From a virus: a stretch of 30,530 nucleotides of DNA. The stretch lies in IMG/VR virus record IMGVR_UViG_3300032246_000271, positions 1 to 30,530 of that record, one strand, 5' to 3'. The notes under the pieces are model-generated. The model saw only the letters and a program-made list of their open reading frames with translations. It was not told the origin of the DNA and ran no database searches. Position numbers and translations under genes: made by a program. Below are positions 14,228 through 21,449 of the stretch, in pieces; within the stretch, counting starts at the first letter, position 1, and each line of letters begins with the position of its first letter.

Positions 14228-14451
14228 TATTTAGGTGGGAATGGTGGTGGAACTGGTGGAACATACTCGGATTCGGGTAGGTCAAGAATCCAATCGTATG
14301 CAGTACCTAATATCTCGGCTTTGTCCTCAGTAGAGAGAAACAAAAACCAAACACCATTGATGTCCGCTACGCAATTAAAAAATTGGTATTCGGTGTAATA
14401 CTGCCCTTGCACTTGGGCGTATTCTGATTCGGTTAAGATGTATCCTATCAT
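14227..14451 (-). CDS. Small acidic protein after the fibre gene, 74 aa
   Basis: The protein starts MIGYILTESEYAQVQGQYY and ends with a proline-rich tail (YVPPVPPPFPPK). It is rich in Tyr, Phe, Glu and Asp and has no clear membrane segment. It overlaps the fibre gene by 4 bases and abuts the first holin-like gene. Placement directly after the fibre gene suggests a fibre chaperone or an additional virion part, but nothing in the sequence proves this. Confidence 0.5.
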   Translation of the reverse strand: MIGYILTESEYAQVQGQYYTEYQFFNCVADINGVWFLFLSTEDKAEILGTAYDWILDLPESEYVPPVPPPFPPK

Positions 14452-15269
14452 ACTTGACGGCTTAAAGTTGTTTGAAACGCTTGTACTGCGGTGTAAAAGT
14501 TTGATGCTTGTGTGTCGGTTAAGCCGTCACCGATGGAGGCGAATGCACATTGATTTGTTCCGTAAGTATTTGATTGACCCATACCAAGAGTTACATTGTT
14601 ATTAGGTAAAGTTCCTGTAATCGTAAGTGTAGAAGTTGCCAATAAAGAACCATTTTGAAAATACTTTCGTGTATTTGATGGAAATTGATTACCAATGTTT
14701 AACCCTAATGCGCTTGTAGTTCCTGCAATAGTTACTCCATTATCAGAACCGATTGCAAAATACTTTGAACCGCTTAATGTATTATCTCTTAGTCTCAAAT
14801 TAGAAGTAGAAGTAGCGCTATATGCACCTAAATCACCCATATCAGTACCAAAGGCAACTAATGCCATTAAATTCGTTCGTGAATAGAAACTAAAATGCGC
14901 TGATGATAGACTTAAATTTGAACTGATATTCAACCCCGTATTCATATACGCACTTGTTCCGTTAGGCGTTACCCCTGTACTCGCAAAAGTCCAACCACTT
15001 GTAAACGTACCCGTAAAACTTGAACTTTTCAAATTCTGCGCACATGCCGCAGCACTTGCACCGACCATTGGATAAATGGCTTTCATCGGTGTCCAAGTTC
15101 CTGCACTCTTCAAATCAAGTACCAATTGATTGGTTGCGTTCTTTTCGGTGGTGGTTAATGTACCACCCGCAGCCGTTACCCTATCAAAGAATGCTTGTGC
15201 ATCGGCATCAAATCCGCCTCCGCCACCACTCGCAGAAAATGAACGAACTCTAACGCCTACTTGAATCAT
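14448..15269 (-). CDS. Tail fibre or appendage protein, lectin-like, 273 aa
   Basis: The N-terminal third contains FDADAQAFFDRVTAAGGTL followed by a helical KNATNQLVLDLKSAGTW and MKAIYPMVGASAAACAQNL, a module recurrent in fibre or appendage proteins of Bacteroidota phages. The remaining 200 residues are Ser/Thr/Gly/Asn-rich and beta-type (TPNGTSAYMNTGLNISS, NNVTLGMGQSNTYG), reminiscent of concanavalin A-like or laminin-G-like folds, which bind glycans. It is the best candidate for a receptor-binding protein besides the end of the 908-residue tail protein. An N-terminal Gly5 linker (SASGGGGGF) may be an attachment point. Confidence 0.65.
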   Translation of the reverse strand: MIQVGVRVRSFSASGGGGGFDADAQAFFDRVTAAGGTLTTTEKNATNQLVLDLKSAGTWTPMKAIYPMVGASAAACAQNLKSSSFTGTFTSGWTFASTGVTPNGTSAYMNTGLNISSNLSLSSAHFSFYSRTNLMALVAFGTDMGDLGAYSATSTSNLRLRDNTLSGSKYFAIGSDNGVTIAGTTSALGLNIGNQFPSNTRKYFQNGSLLATSTLTITGTLPNNNVTLGMGQSNTYGTNQCAFASIGDGLTDTQASNFYTAVQAFQTTLSRQV

Positions 15270-15535
15270 ATGTTGTACATTACAACTGAACCCGAAGTCA
15301 GAGTAATTGAAGAGATATAATTGTCTTCGCTTACTGCAATATAGATTCCTTGCTTTAATGTCACGCCACTCAATCCCAAAGACGATAGAAGTGATGAACC
15401 TGACTTGTCAAGTATTGCACTTACTACGGCATCAGCATTGACGATAAATCCACGAAATGCACCCGTGTTTGCACTTGTGTTTGATACGACTTTACATCCA
15501 GTAAAACCCGCCATAAATTCATTTGAACTACTCAT
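15266..15535 (-). CDS. Small structural protein, fibre-associated, 89 aa
   Basis: A Gly/Ser/Val-rich beta-type protein starting MSSSNEFMAGFTGCKVVSN, with GAFRGFIVNADAVVSAILD and an ending ITLTSGSVVMYNI. Such small proteins commonly lie just ahead of the fibre gene in Bacteroidota phages. It overlaps both neighbours by 4 bases. The function is not known; an adaptor or decoration role is possible. Confidence 0.55.
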   Translation of the reverse strand: MSSSNEFMAGFTGCKVVSNTSANTGAFRGFIVNADAVVSAILDKSGSSLLSSLGLSGVTLKQGIYIAVSEDNYISSITLTSGSVVMYNI

Positions 15536-15861
15536 ATTGTGTGTATTTTTTCAGTTAAGTTTGGTGTGTATTGTGTCACGCTTGATGTTGTTTCTACTTT
15601 TAAGATTCCAATTTCACAAAGTGTTCCACCGCTGGTGCTTACACTATATTCGTGTTCGCCTTCCAAGAGTGTTCCCGTTGTTCCTTCGATGAATTGGAAT
15701 TTGTTGTATCTCTCAGTTTGTGTGCTGACATCGGTCAAGGTTCTTGTTAAGACCGTTTCAGTTTGTCGGTGAGTGAAGGTGAATACATACGATGCTGCAC
15801 TTGCTTTCTCCGTCAAAGTCAAGTACCAAAATTTGGTTTGCAGTTTATTAATTACCAACAT
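15532..15861 (-). CDS. Small structural (tail fibre-associated) protein, 109 aa
   Basis: A Thr/Ser-rich, beta-type protein (MLVINKLQTKFWYLTLTEKA, then YVFTFTHRQTETVLTRTL, TLLEGEHEYSVSTSGG) similar in style to small proteins that precede fibre genes in Flavobacterium-type phages. It is the first gene after the terminator and overlaps the next gene as ATGA. No signal peptide or membrane segment is visible. A virion or fibre-linked role is inferred from composition and context. Confidence 0.55.
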   Translation of the reverse strand: MLVINKLQTKFWYLTLTEKASAASYVFTFTHRQTETVLTRTLTDVSTQTERYNKFQFIEGTTGTLLEGEHEYSVSTSGGTLCEIGILKVETTSSVTQYTPNLTEKIHTI

Positions 15862-15866
15862 CTATA

Positions 15867-15897
15867 CAAAATAGCGACTTGAGTTTTATGTAACAAA
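15867..15897 (-). promoter_or_regulatory. Candidate promoter for the fibre-lysis-portal block
   Basis: On the minus strand TTTG (15897-15894) is followed by 20 bases and TATTTTG (15873-15867), then 5 bases to the ATG of the next gene. This approximates the Bacteroidota consensus TTTG-N19-21-TAnnTTTG but the -7 box is one base short. The -33 box overlaps the T-run of the terminator. The geometry is like the candidate at 6207-6238. Confidence 0.4.
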
Positions 15898-15920
15898 AAA
15901 GGGTGAGCAAATGCCCACCC
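15894..15920 (-). terminator. Rho-independent terminator after the tail tube gene
   Basis: On the minus strand GGGTGGGC (15920-15913) pairs with GCTCACCC (15908-15901), one pair being G-U, around an ATTT loop, and is followed by six T (15900-15895). It lies 24 bases after the tail tube stop and separates the head-tail transcript from the fibre-lysis-portal block. Confidence 0.9.
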
Positions 15921-15944
15921 CTTCTCTCTATGAATCAAGCGTAC

Positions 15945-16451
15945 TTAAATTCCTAATGTAGTTACAACCGATGCTTGTAAGATGAACGGTGCTTCGGCTT
16001 CGATTGCAGATAGAGTTACTTCGTATCCAGTAGAATCACCCATTGCAGTACCCGTGTTGCTGACCATTGCAGTCACATCACAACCCAAGTCCTTACCGGC
16101 TAACCAATACTCATCGTTGTTCGTTTTCACGATTGCATAGCAACGACCTTGTGCAAGGAGTTTCATCTCGTTGCGTTTGGTGGTTGACAATCTGCGAAGT
16201 TTGAACGCAATGTCTGCTTGGTTGAAAGTTGTTCCATTTTCTACACTCACATTCGTAGTGTTTGTCAATGATCCAGTTGCTTTCGGTAGCTCGTAAGTGT
16301 ACACATCACCGCTTACAACAGTTGTCGCAGTAACTACACCACTAACAACGGTAAACTTTGATGCAGTCCAACTGATTAGGTGGATGCTTTTGATACCCCC
16401 GATTGCTTCTTTGCAATCAAGGGTAAATCCTGATGTTAATAAACAAGGCAT
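15945..16451 (-). CDS. Major tail (tube) protein, 168 aa
   Basis: The protein starts MPCLLTSGFTLDCKEAIGGIK and has the pattern seen in tail tube proteins of Bacteroidota siphophages: an early IHLISW, a VENGTTFNQADIAFKL segment, LRRLSTTKRNEMKLLAQGRCYAIVKTNNDEYWLAG in the middle and a GDSTGYEVTLSAIEAEAPFIL ending. The predicted fold is beta-rich, as for tube proteins. It is the last gene before a strong intrinsic terminator, as expected for a gene whose product is needed in many copies. A role as a separate head or neck protein is a weaker alternative. Confidence 0.7.
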   Translation of the reverse strand: MPCLLTSGFTLDCKEAIGGIKSIHLISWTASKFTVVSGVVTATTVVSGDVYTYELPKATGSLTNTTNVSVENGTTFNQADIAFKLRRLSTTKRNEMKLLAQGRCYAIVKTNNDEYWLAGKDLGCDVTAMVSNTGTAMGDSTGYEVTLSAIEAEAPFILQASVVTTLGI

Positions 16452-16462
16452 CCTATCTCAGA

Positions 16463-17392
16463 TTAAAGGGTGAAATAAACAATTTCAGCAGGGAATGCAA
16501 CTTGCACACCATACTTGAAAGTGAAACGAACACGAACTTCGTCAGCATCTTGAGAATACCACATTTTCACATCTTCTTCTTCGTGAGCCAAATCAGTACC
16601 CAAGTGGAAATTGCTCAATGAACCGGCAAACAATTTGTTTGTTCCGTTCAATCCGCCAACGGCAATCAATTTCATATTTGTACCAGGATAAACCAACTCC
16701 ATAGTTTGTGGAGCATCAGCAACATAATGGAACAAGTTGGCATTCTTCAAGTTTACCAACATCAATTTGAAAGCATCAACACCCAAGAAACAAACTAAAT
16801 CAGTTTTCATTGCAACTGCACTTGGTACGTTTGCATAGATTTGATCCAAGATGTCATCAATGTTTGCATTGGTGATTGATGTGAAAGTTGTTGGAGTTGC
16901 ATTACCCAATGTTGGAGATGCGGCAGCGATGATCTTGCTGAATCCGTCAAAACGACTCAAGTTAGGGTTACCACTTGCGGTGTCACCTTGCCACATTGCA
17001 GTTTCCAAAGTTTGTGCAATAACGGCTGCCTTCTCACTACCAATCTGCTCCTCAAAAGGAATCATTGTTGGTGAACCGGGCATAATTTGTGTTTGCATCC
17101 ACTTTGCTTCCAAAGTTTTAGGACACAAAGTTTCTTCAACTTTCACAGCACCAACGGTGATGTTACGCTGAGTGAATGTAGTCACACCACTTGGATTGTA
17201 ACCACAACCATCGGCTTGGAAGTAAACGGTTGAAGCAAGGATGTTCAAAGATGCAGCGGATTTTACTCCTACTTGCACTTGATTTGAAGCGTACAAAGTT
17301 GCAGCAGTTTTGTTGCTGAACAATGCTTTTACCAACAGATCAGTTGACTGTTCGTTGGTGTAGGCGGCTAAGGAAGATACGGTAAATGACAT
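16463..17392 (-). CDS. Major capsid protein, HK97 fold expected, 309 aa
   Basis: Size, position after the scaffold and composition fit a major capsid protein. It contains a helical N-terminus (LAAYTNEQSTDLLVKALF), a middle region with KTLEAKWMQTQIMPGSP and an EEQIGSEKAAVIAQTLETAMWQGD helix, and a C-terminal beta-rich end (SQDADEVRVRFTFKYGVQVAFPAEIVYF), like the P-domain strands of HK97-type capsids in this phage group. The gene begins 4 bases after the scaffold stop with no visible Shine-Dalgarno sequence, an A-rich leader taking its place. The HK97 fold is inferred, not shown. Confidence 0.85.
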   Translation of the reverse strand: MSFTVSSLAAYTNEQSTDLLVKALFSNKTAATLYASNQVQVGVKSAASLNILASTVYFQADGCGYNPSGVTTFTQRNITVGAVKVEETLCPKTLEAKWMQTQIMPGSPTMIPFEEQIGSEKAAVIAQTLETAMWQGDTASGNPNLSRFDGFSKIIAAASPTLGNATPTTFTSITNANIDDILDQIYANVPSAVAMKTDLVCFLGVDAFKLMLVNLKNANLFHYVADAPQTMELVYPGTNMKLIAVGGLNGTNKLFAGSLSNFHLGTDLAHEEEDVKMWYSQDADEVRVRFTFKYGVQVAFPAEIVYFTL

Positions 17393-17396
17393 TTTT

Positions 17397-17942
17397 TTAT
17401 TTGTTTAGTGAGTTTTTGAATTTTGCGAGTGCTTCAAACTTGTCGTTTTTCTTGCTTGAAACGGGAGTTTTTGTGGGTGTTTCTGAAGGCAAGTCAGCAA
17501 CTTTCTCGATCAAGTCGATTGCTTTGCTCATTGCTTCTTTGTGTGTGTTGTTCGATGCAGTCAATGTTGCAACCTTCGCAGTCAATTCAGCAATGGCAGT
17601 TTCCATCTTTGCAACAACCTCGTTGAATGCAGACATAGTTGCAAACTCTTCGGCAGCAACTGGATTTGCAATGTTTTCGGTTTCTGCTGGTTCTACGATT
17701 TCAGTCACAAGACCGCCAACGGTAGTCACCAATGTTCCACCTTCAACTTCGTGAGTTGCATCAGGTGCAGGAATGTTTCCTTCGGCAGTTTGAACGAATA
17801 CGGCAGTACCTACCATCAATTCGCCTTCCCACTCAATGATTGTGCCATCGGTCAAAGTAGCAGTCGCTAATTCAACGGCAACTGGTTCGTCAGAGAATCC
17901 GAGCATTGTGCGGATTTCTTTCAATGTTTCTTTTGCGTTCAT
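17397..17942 (-). CDS. Scaffold-like head assembly protein, 181 aa
   Basis: Located between the protease and the major capsid gene, the usual place for a scaffold. The N-terminal half contains a beta-rich repeat-like segment (LTDGTIIEWEGELMVGTAVFV, then PAPDATHEVEGGTLV), a domain found in small head proteins of Bacteroidota phages. The second half is an Ala/Glu/Lys coiled coil (about residues 100-150), and the tail is basic (SSKKNDKFEALAKFKNSL). A coiled-coil body with a basic C-terminus is typical of scaffolds, which are removed by the maturation protease encoded just upstream. The role is inferred from context and architecture. Confidence 0.65.
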   Translation of the reverse strand: MNAKETLKEIRTMLGFSDEPVAVELATATLTDGTIIEWEGELMVGTAVFVQTAEGNIPAPDATHEVEGGTLVTTVGGLVTEIVEPAETENIANPVAAEEFATMSAFNEVVAKMETAIAELTAKVATLTASNNTHKEAMSKAIDLIEKVADLPSETPTKTPVSSKKNDKFEALAKFKNSLNK

Positions 17943-17981
17943 TTGTATATTAATTAGTTTTTAGTTGTGAGTGTTGCAATT

Positions 17982-19610
17982 TTACTTGCCATTCCATTGG
18001 GAAAGGATTGATTTCATTTGCTCAAGGAGTTGTTCATCAGCATCAACGGGAAAGTCAAAAACACCCTCAACCGAGAATCCTTTGAATTCGCCTGACTTGA
18101 CTTTTGCCCACACTTCATCGTTGTCAATTAGGTATGAAACAAACCAAGAACCATCGGCAACTTCTTCAAATCCCTTCGGTGGCATCACGCCCCGTTCACG
18201 ATCAATGATGTATGATTCAAACAAGCTCACGCCATCTGCGATTGGTGTTTTGTGGTGAGTGTTCACCGCATCGTACTTGTTGCCTCTTGCCCACTTCTTT
18301 GCAATCTTGAAGATGCTTTCCTTGTCGAACACGACATAGTATTCACCACGAACATCGTCCCTTCGGTAGATTGGTAGATCAGCAATCATTGCTGCTCCAG
18401 TAACGATTCGTTTTTCCTCGTCTTGGATGGCGAATTTACTCGCTGACAATTTGCGTTCCGTCCAACTCAACATCTCTTCACCACCCCACAACAAATAAGA
18501 TATAGTCCCACAAGCATTCTCATCGTTTGCATCATAGTATGCCTTCGCTCTTGATAGGTATGAATAAATTCTTTGAACCGTTTCATCGCTGATTGGTTCA
18601 CCTTGTGCCAATTGTTGACCTCTCACTTTGCCTACTTGAGTTGCACACTTGTTGCCATTGGCTTCATTCAAGCGGATACCTCTTTCGGCATTTGCTTTCG
18701 CACTTTCCGGATAATCCGTGTAACTTGCAAATTGCATCTTGAATTTCTGACCAATGCTACCCAATGCTTTCACAACATCAGGATTGTTGTCGTAGTGTTT
18801 AGAGATTCCAAGTGCTTTGACCTTTTCAACTTTTGCCGTATTGCTTCCAGTTGCAAAGATGTGGTCGCTTGGAAGATTGATATCAATGTTTTCTTTTGAA
18901 TCACGAGCAGAAATGACATATACTTCGTCACCATTGTCAATCGCATCCTGAATCATCTTTTTGCCATCAGCAGTTGAGCCAACACCATCCCAATCAAAGC
19001 TCACCTTTGAAAAGTTTTGAGCAAGGGCAACCCACGCATCACAAGTTCTTGCAGATGCACACTTAAAGTCAAACGCTTCGCAATATCCTAAGTCGCCCGC
19101 ATTGATGACATCAAAAGGATTACCACCTTCGCTTCCAATTCCTTGCGCAATGCAATCTTTGATTGCTTGTGAAGTATTAAAGAATGAGCAGTTTTTACAA
19201 CGAGCAGTTTTGGCATCATCAACTGAATCGCCAAACATCTTTGCTTTTGCTTTCCAATATTGATCATTGGGAAGATTTGGATTTAGCGGCCCATAATGCG
19301 CAATGTCAATTGCCTTTTGTCTATTGGCAAGGTTTGTCTTGATGTCTTGTGTTGCAATTGGGCAAGGTTCAGCAAAGTGTTCAGTCCACATTGAGTTGCA
19401 GATGGCAACGGCTTGTTCTGATGATTTGCCTTCGTCAATTACATATTTAATGCAACGAGTTATGAATTCGTCTTTATTTTCATTCTGACCAACTTCAACA
19501 AATGCAAGAAAGTCTTTTTGTATGGCTGGAGATTCAACAAGAGAAACAAAGTCAAGACCTGTTTCTTCATCCCACTCGTTGATGTCTAATTTGTAAACTG
19601 GTAACTTCAT
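17982..19610 (-). CDS. Multidomain XkdF-like maturation protease with embedded Cys-rich and HAD-like domains, 542 aa
   Basis: The two ends match the XkdF-like prohead protease family: the N-terminus (VYKLDIN, then LDFVSLVESPAIQKDFLAF) and residues about 398-520 (GAAMIADLPIYRRDD, NTHHKTPIADGVSLFES, KGFSVEGVFDF). Likely catalytic residues are a His of THH (452-453) and Ser513 in GFSVEG. Between them lie three insertions. Residues 85-193 are Cys-rich (ARCKNCSFF, GDLGYCEAFDFKC, RTCDAWV), possibly metal-binding. Residues 200-285 look like a HAD-type fold (SFDWDGVGS, VYVISARDS, GISKHYDNNPDVV). Residues 293-390 (SYTDYPESAKANAERG, ATQVGKVRGQQLAQGEPIS, LLWGGEEMLSWTERKL) form a domain common in phage head proteins. 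It precedes scaffold and capsid genes. The fusion is much longer than ordinary XkdF. Confidence 0.75.
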   Translation of the reverse strand: MKLPVYKLDINEWDEETGLDFVSLVESPAIQKDFLAFVEVGQNENKDEFITRCIKYVIDEGKSSEQAVAICNSMWTEHFAEPCPIATQDIKTNLANRQKAIDIAHYGPLNPNLPNDQYWKAKAKMFGDSVDDAKTARCKNCSFFNTSQAIKDCIAQGIGSEGGNPFDVINAGDLGYCEAFDFKCASARTCDAWVALAQNFSKVSFDWDGVGSTADGKKMIQDAIDNGDEVYVISARDSKENIDINLPSDHIFATGSNTAKVEKVKALGISKHYDNNPDVVKALGSIGQKFKMQFASYTDYPESAKANAERGIRLNEANGNKCATQVGKVRGQQLAQGEPISDETVQRIYSYLSRAKAYYDANDENACGTISYLLWGGEEMLSWTERKLSASKFAIQDEEKRIVTGAAMIADLPIYRRDDVRGEYYVVFDKESIFKIAKKWARGNKYDAVNTHHKTPIADGVSLFESYIIDRERGVMPPKGFEEVADGSWFVSYLIDNDEVWAKVKSGEFKGFSVEGVFDFPVDADEQLLEQMKSILSQWNGK

Positions 19611-19625
19611 CTTTCTTAAATAGCG

Positions 19626-21449
19626 TTATTTGACAACGGATACCTTTTTCGTGGAATCCACACGATTACTTGTTCTGCGAATATCACCTTCAGTCACAAA
19701 TACTTTGGTATCAAATCCGCTTACGGTTGGAAGTGATGAGCTGATATTTGGTGCTGACATTTGTGGCATTCCACCGCCATTCATTTGTGCCGGTGCAGGT
19801 GCTGATGGCTGACCACCTTTGAGGATATCCCTTGCTCTCTTTGCATTCGTCAAAATCATTGCTGCTAATCCAATGTACTTTGCTGCACCAGCAAGACCAC
19901 CCGTTGCGACATTGTCCGGTGATGGTGATTGACTGACTTTCAATGCTCCTGAAAGTGCCATTGCCGTATCTGCTGCAATTACACTTATTGCAAGAATCTT
20001 CCCGGTTTTTGTTTGTTCACCAGCAAGTCCAATGACGGCATTTGCCAAATCAATTGACGCTTTGTATAAATCTTCTTTAGATTGTTTTTCAGCAGCATCG
20101 GCAAGAAGTCGATCTTCGTGATTCTTTTTGTATTTTGCATTAAACTGATCGGTACTGGTTACAAGATTTTTAAGTGCTTCATTTTGAAGTTGCTTGTCTT
20201 TTGCGGCTTGGTCTTTTGCTTTTTGCTCTTCTTGTTTATTAAAGTTTGTTTGAGCCGTTGCAATATCACTTTGATATCTTTGCCTAATTAATTTCAACGC
20301 CTCTTGATTGCCCTCAAAATCTTTTAAGTCATTTTGATATTTGTCACGAAGTGCAAGTCGCTCATTGTCAAACTTTATTTTGCGTTCTTCTTCTTCGGTT
20401 TTTGCCAATGACAACCTTCTTAATCTATCTGCTTCAATTAATTCTTGTTGTAATCTTGCTAAGTTTTCAAGACGGTCTTTTTCCTTTTGTGCATCTTTGT
20501 CTGCTTGTGATTGCTTCTTATCTAAACGATTTTTCCTTTCAGCTTCTTTCCTCGCTTCATCATCTTTTTCAATTTTTGTAATTGCATTTGTTGCTGCAAT
20601 TTCAAGATTTGTTAATTTTTCAATTCTCAATTGAGCAGCATTGAATTCTGCATTCAATCGTGCTTCCTCAACTTTTCCGTGTTCGGTATTTGTCAAAAGC
20701 CGACTTTGAGAAATGACCTTCAATCGTTCTTGAATTTTTCCTTGTCTTTCGTAGAGTTTATTTGTCTCAGTTTCAATCTCCAGCAATTCAGATTTCTTTG
20801 CTGCCAATTCTCCATACAACAACAACTCTCTTTCACGATTCAACTCCTTGATGCTTTGATTGTATTTATCTTGTTCAAGTTTTGCTTTTTTAGTTTCTTC
20901 AGAAACGCCCATAATTGCAAATCTTATTTCATCCCAATACGCCACAATTGAGCCAAGTGCAATCACAATTAAGCCAATTCCAGTTGAACCGATACCTGCT
21001 TTGATTGCTGCAAATGCCTTCTTTGCTCCGGCAATTACATCAGTAAAAATTGCTTTGAATTGTTGTTGAATCTTTCCAAGTCCTTCAAGACCATCGGCAA
21101 GTGCCATCGCACCTTGCAGTTTGACCATTGTCCTTTCTAAGTCCTTTGATTCGTTTCCAAACAATGCCATTGCGCCTTGTGCTGCTTGAAATCCACGAGC
21201 AACGCTTGATATTACTGTGCCAATTTGTGCAAATTTATTTGGATTGATTGCATTAACTCTATCATTAAAATCTTGCATTGTTGACTTCGCCTCTGCCAAT
21301 GCTTTTTGAGCATTAAGAGCTTCGGGTGAAAATGCACCAAATGTAATAACTGCTTGTTCGGCTGCTATTGATAATTCTTGAATCTCTGCCTTCAGTCCTT
21401 TGAAGTCAGGTTTTTTGACGGTTAAGTCAATCGTTGCGTTTAGTGCCAT
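19626..21449 (-). CDS. Tape measure protein, 607 aa
   Basis: The length and composition fit a tape measure protein. It starts MALNATIDLTVKKPDFKG, has long Ala/Lys/Glu/Gln coiled-coil stretches (about residues 200-430), a hydrophobic segment around residues 155-172 (GIGSTGIGLIVIALGSIVAYW) and a second small hydrophobic stretch near residue 510 (ILAISVIAADTAMALSGAL). The C-terminal region is Pro/Gly/Met-rich. Tape measure length sets tail length; by the usual rule of about 1.5 angstrom per residue this would give a tail of roughly 90 nm. No contractile sheath gene is seen, so the tail is non-contractile. Confidence 0.85.
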   Translation of the reverse strand: MALNATIDLTVKKPDFKGLKAEIQELSIAAEQAVITFGAFSPEALNAQKALAEAKSTMQDFNDRVNAINPNKFAQIGTVISSVARGFQAAQGAMALFGNESKDLERTMVKLQGAMALADGLEGLGKIQQQFKAIFTDVIAGAKKAFAAIKAGIGSTGIGLIVIALGSIVAYWDEIRFAIMGVSEETKKAKLEQDKYNQSIKELNRERELLLYGELAAKKSELLEIETETNKLYERQGKIQERLKVISQSRLLTNTEHGKVEEARLNAEFNAAQLRIEKLTNLEIAATNAITKIEKDDEARKEAERKNRLDKKQSQADKDAQKEKDRLENLARLQQELIEADRLRRLSLAKTEEEERKIKFDNERLALRDKYQNDLKDFEGNQEALKLIRQRYQSDIATAQTNFNKQEEQKAKDQAAKDKQLQNEALKNLVTSTDQFNAKYKKNHEDRLLADAAEKQSKEDLYKASIDLANAVIGLAGEQTKTGKILAISVIAADTAMALSGALKVSQSPSPDNVATGGLAGAAKYIGLAAMILTNAKRARDILKGGQPSAPAPAQMNGGGMPQMSAPNISSSLPTVSGFDTKVFVTEGDIRRTSNRVDSTKKVSVVK

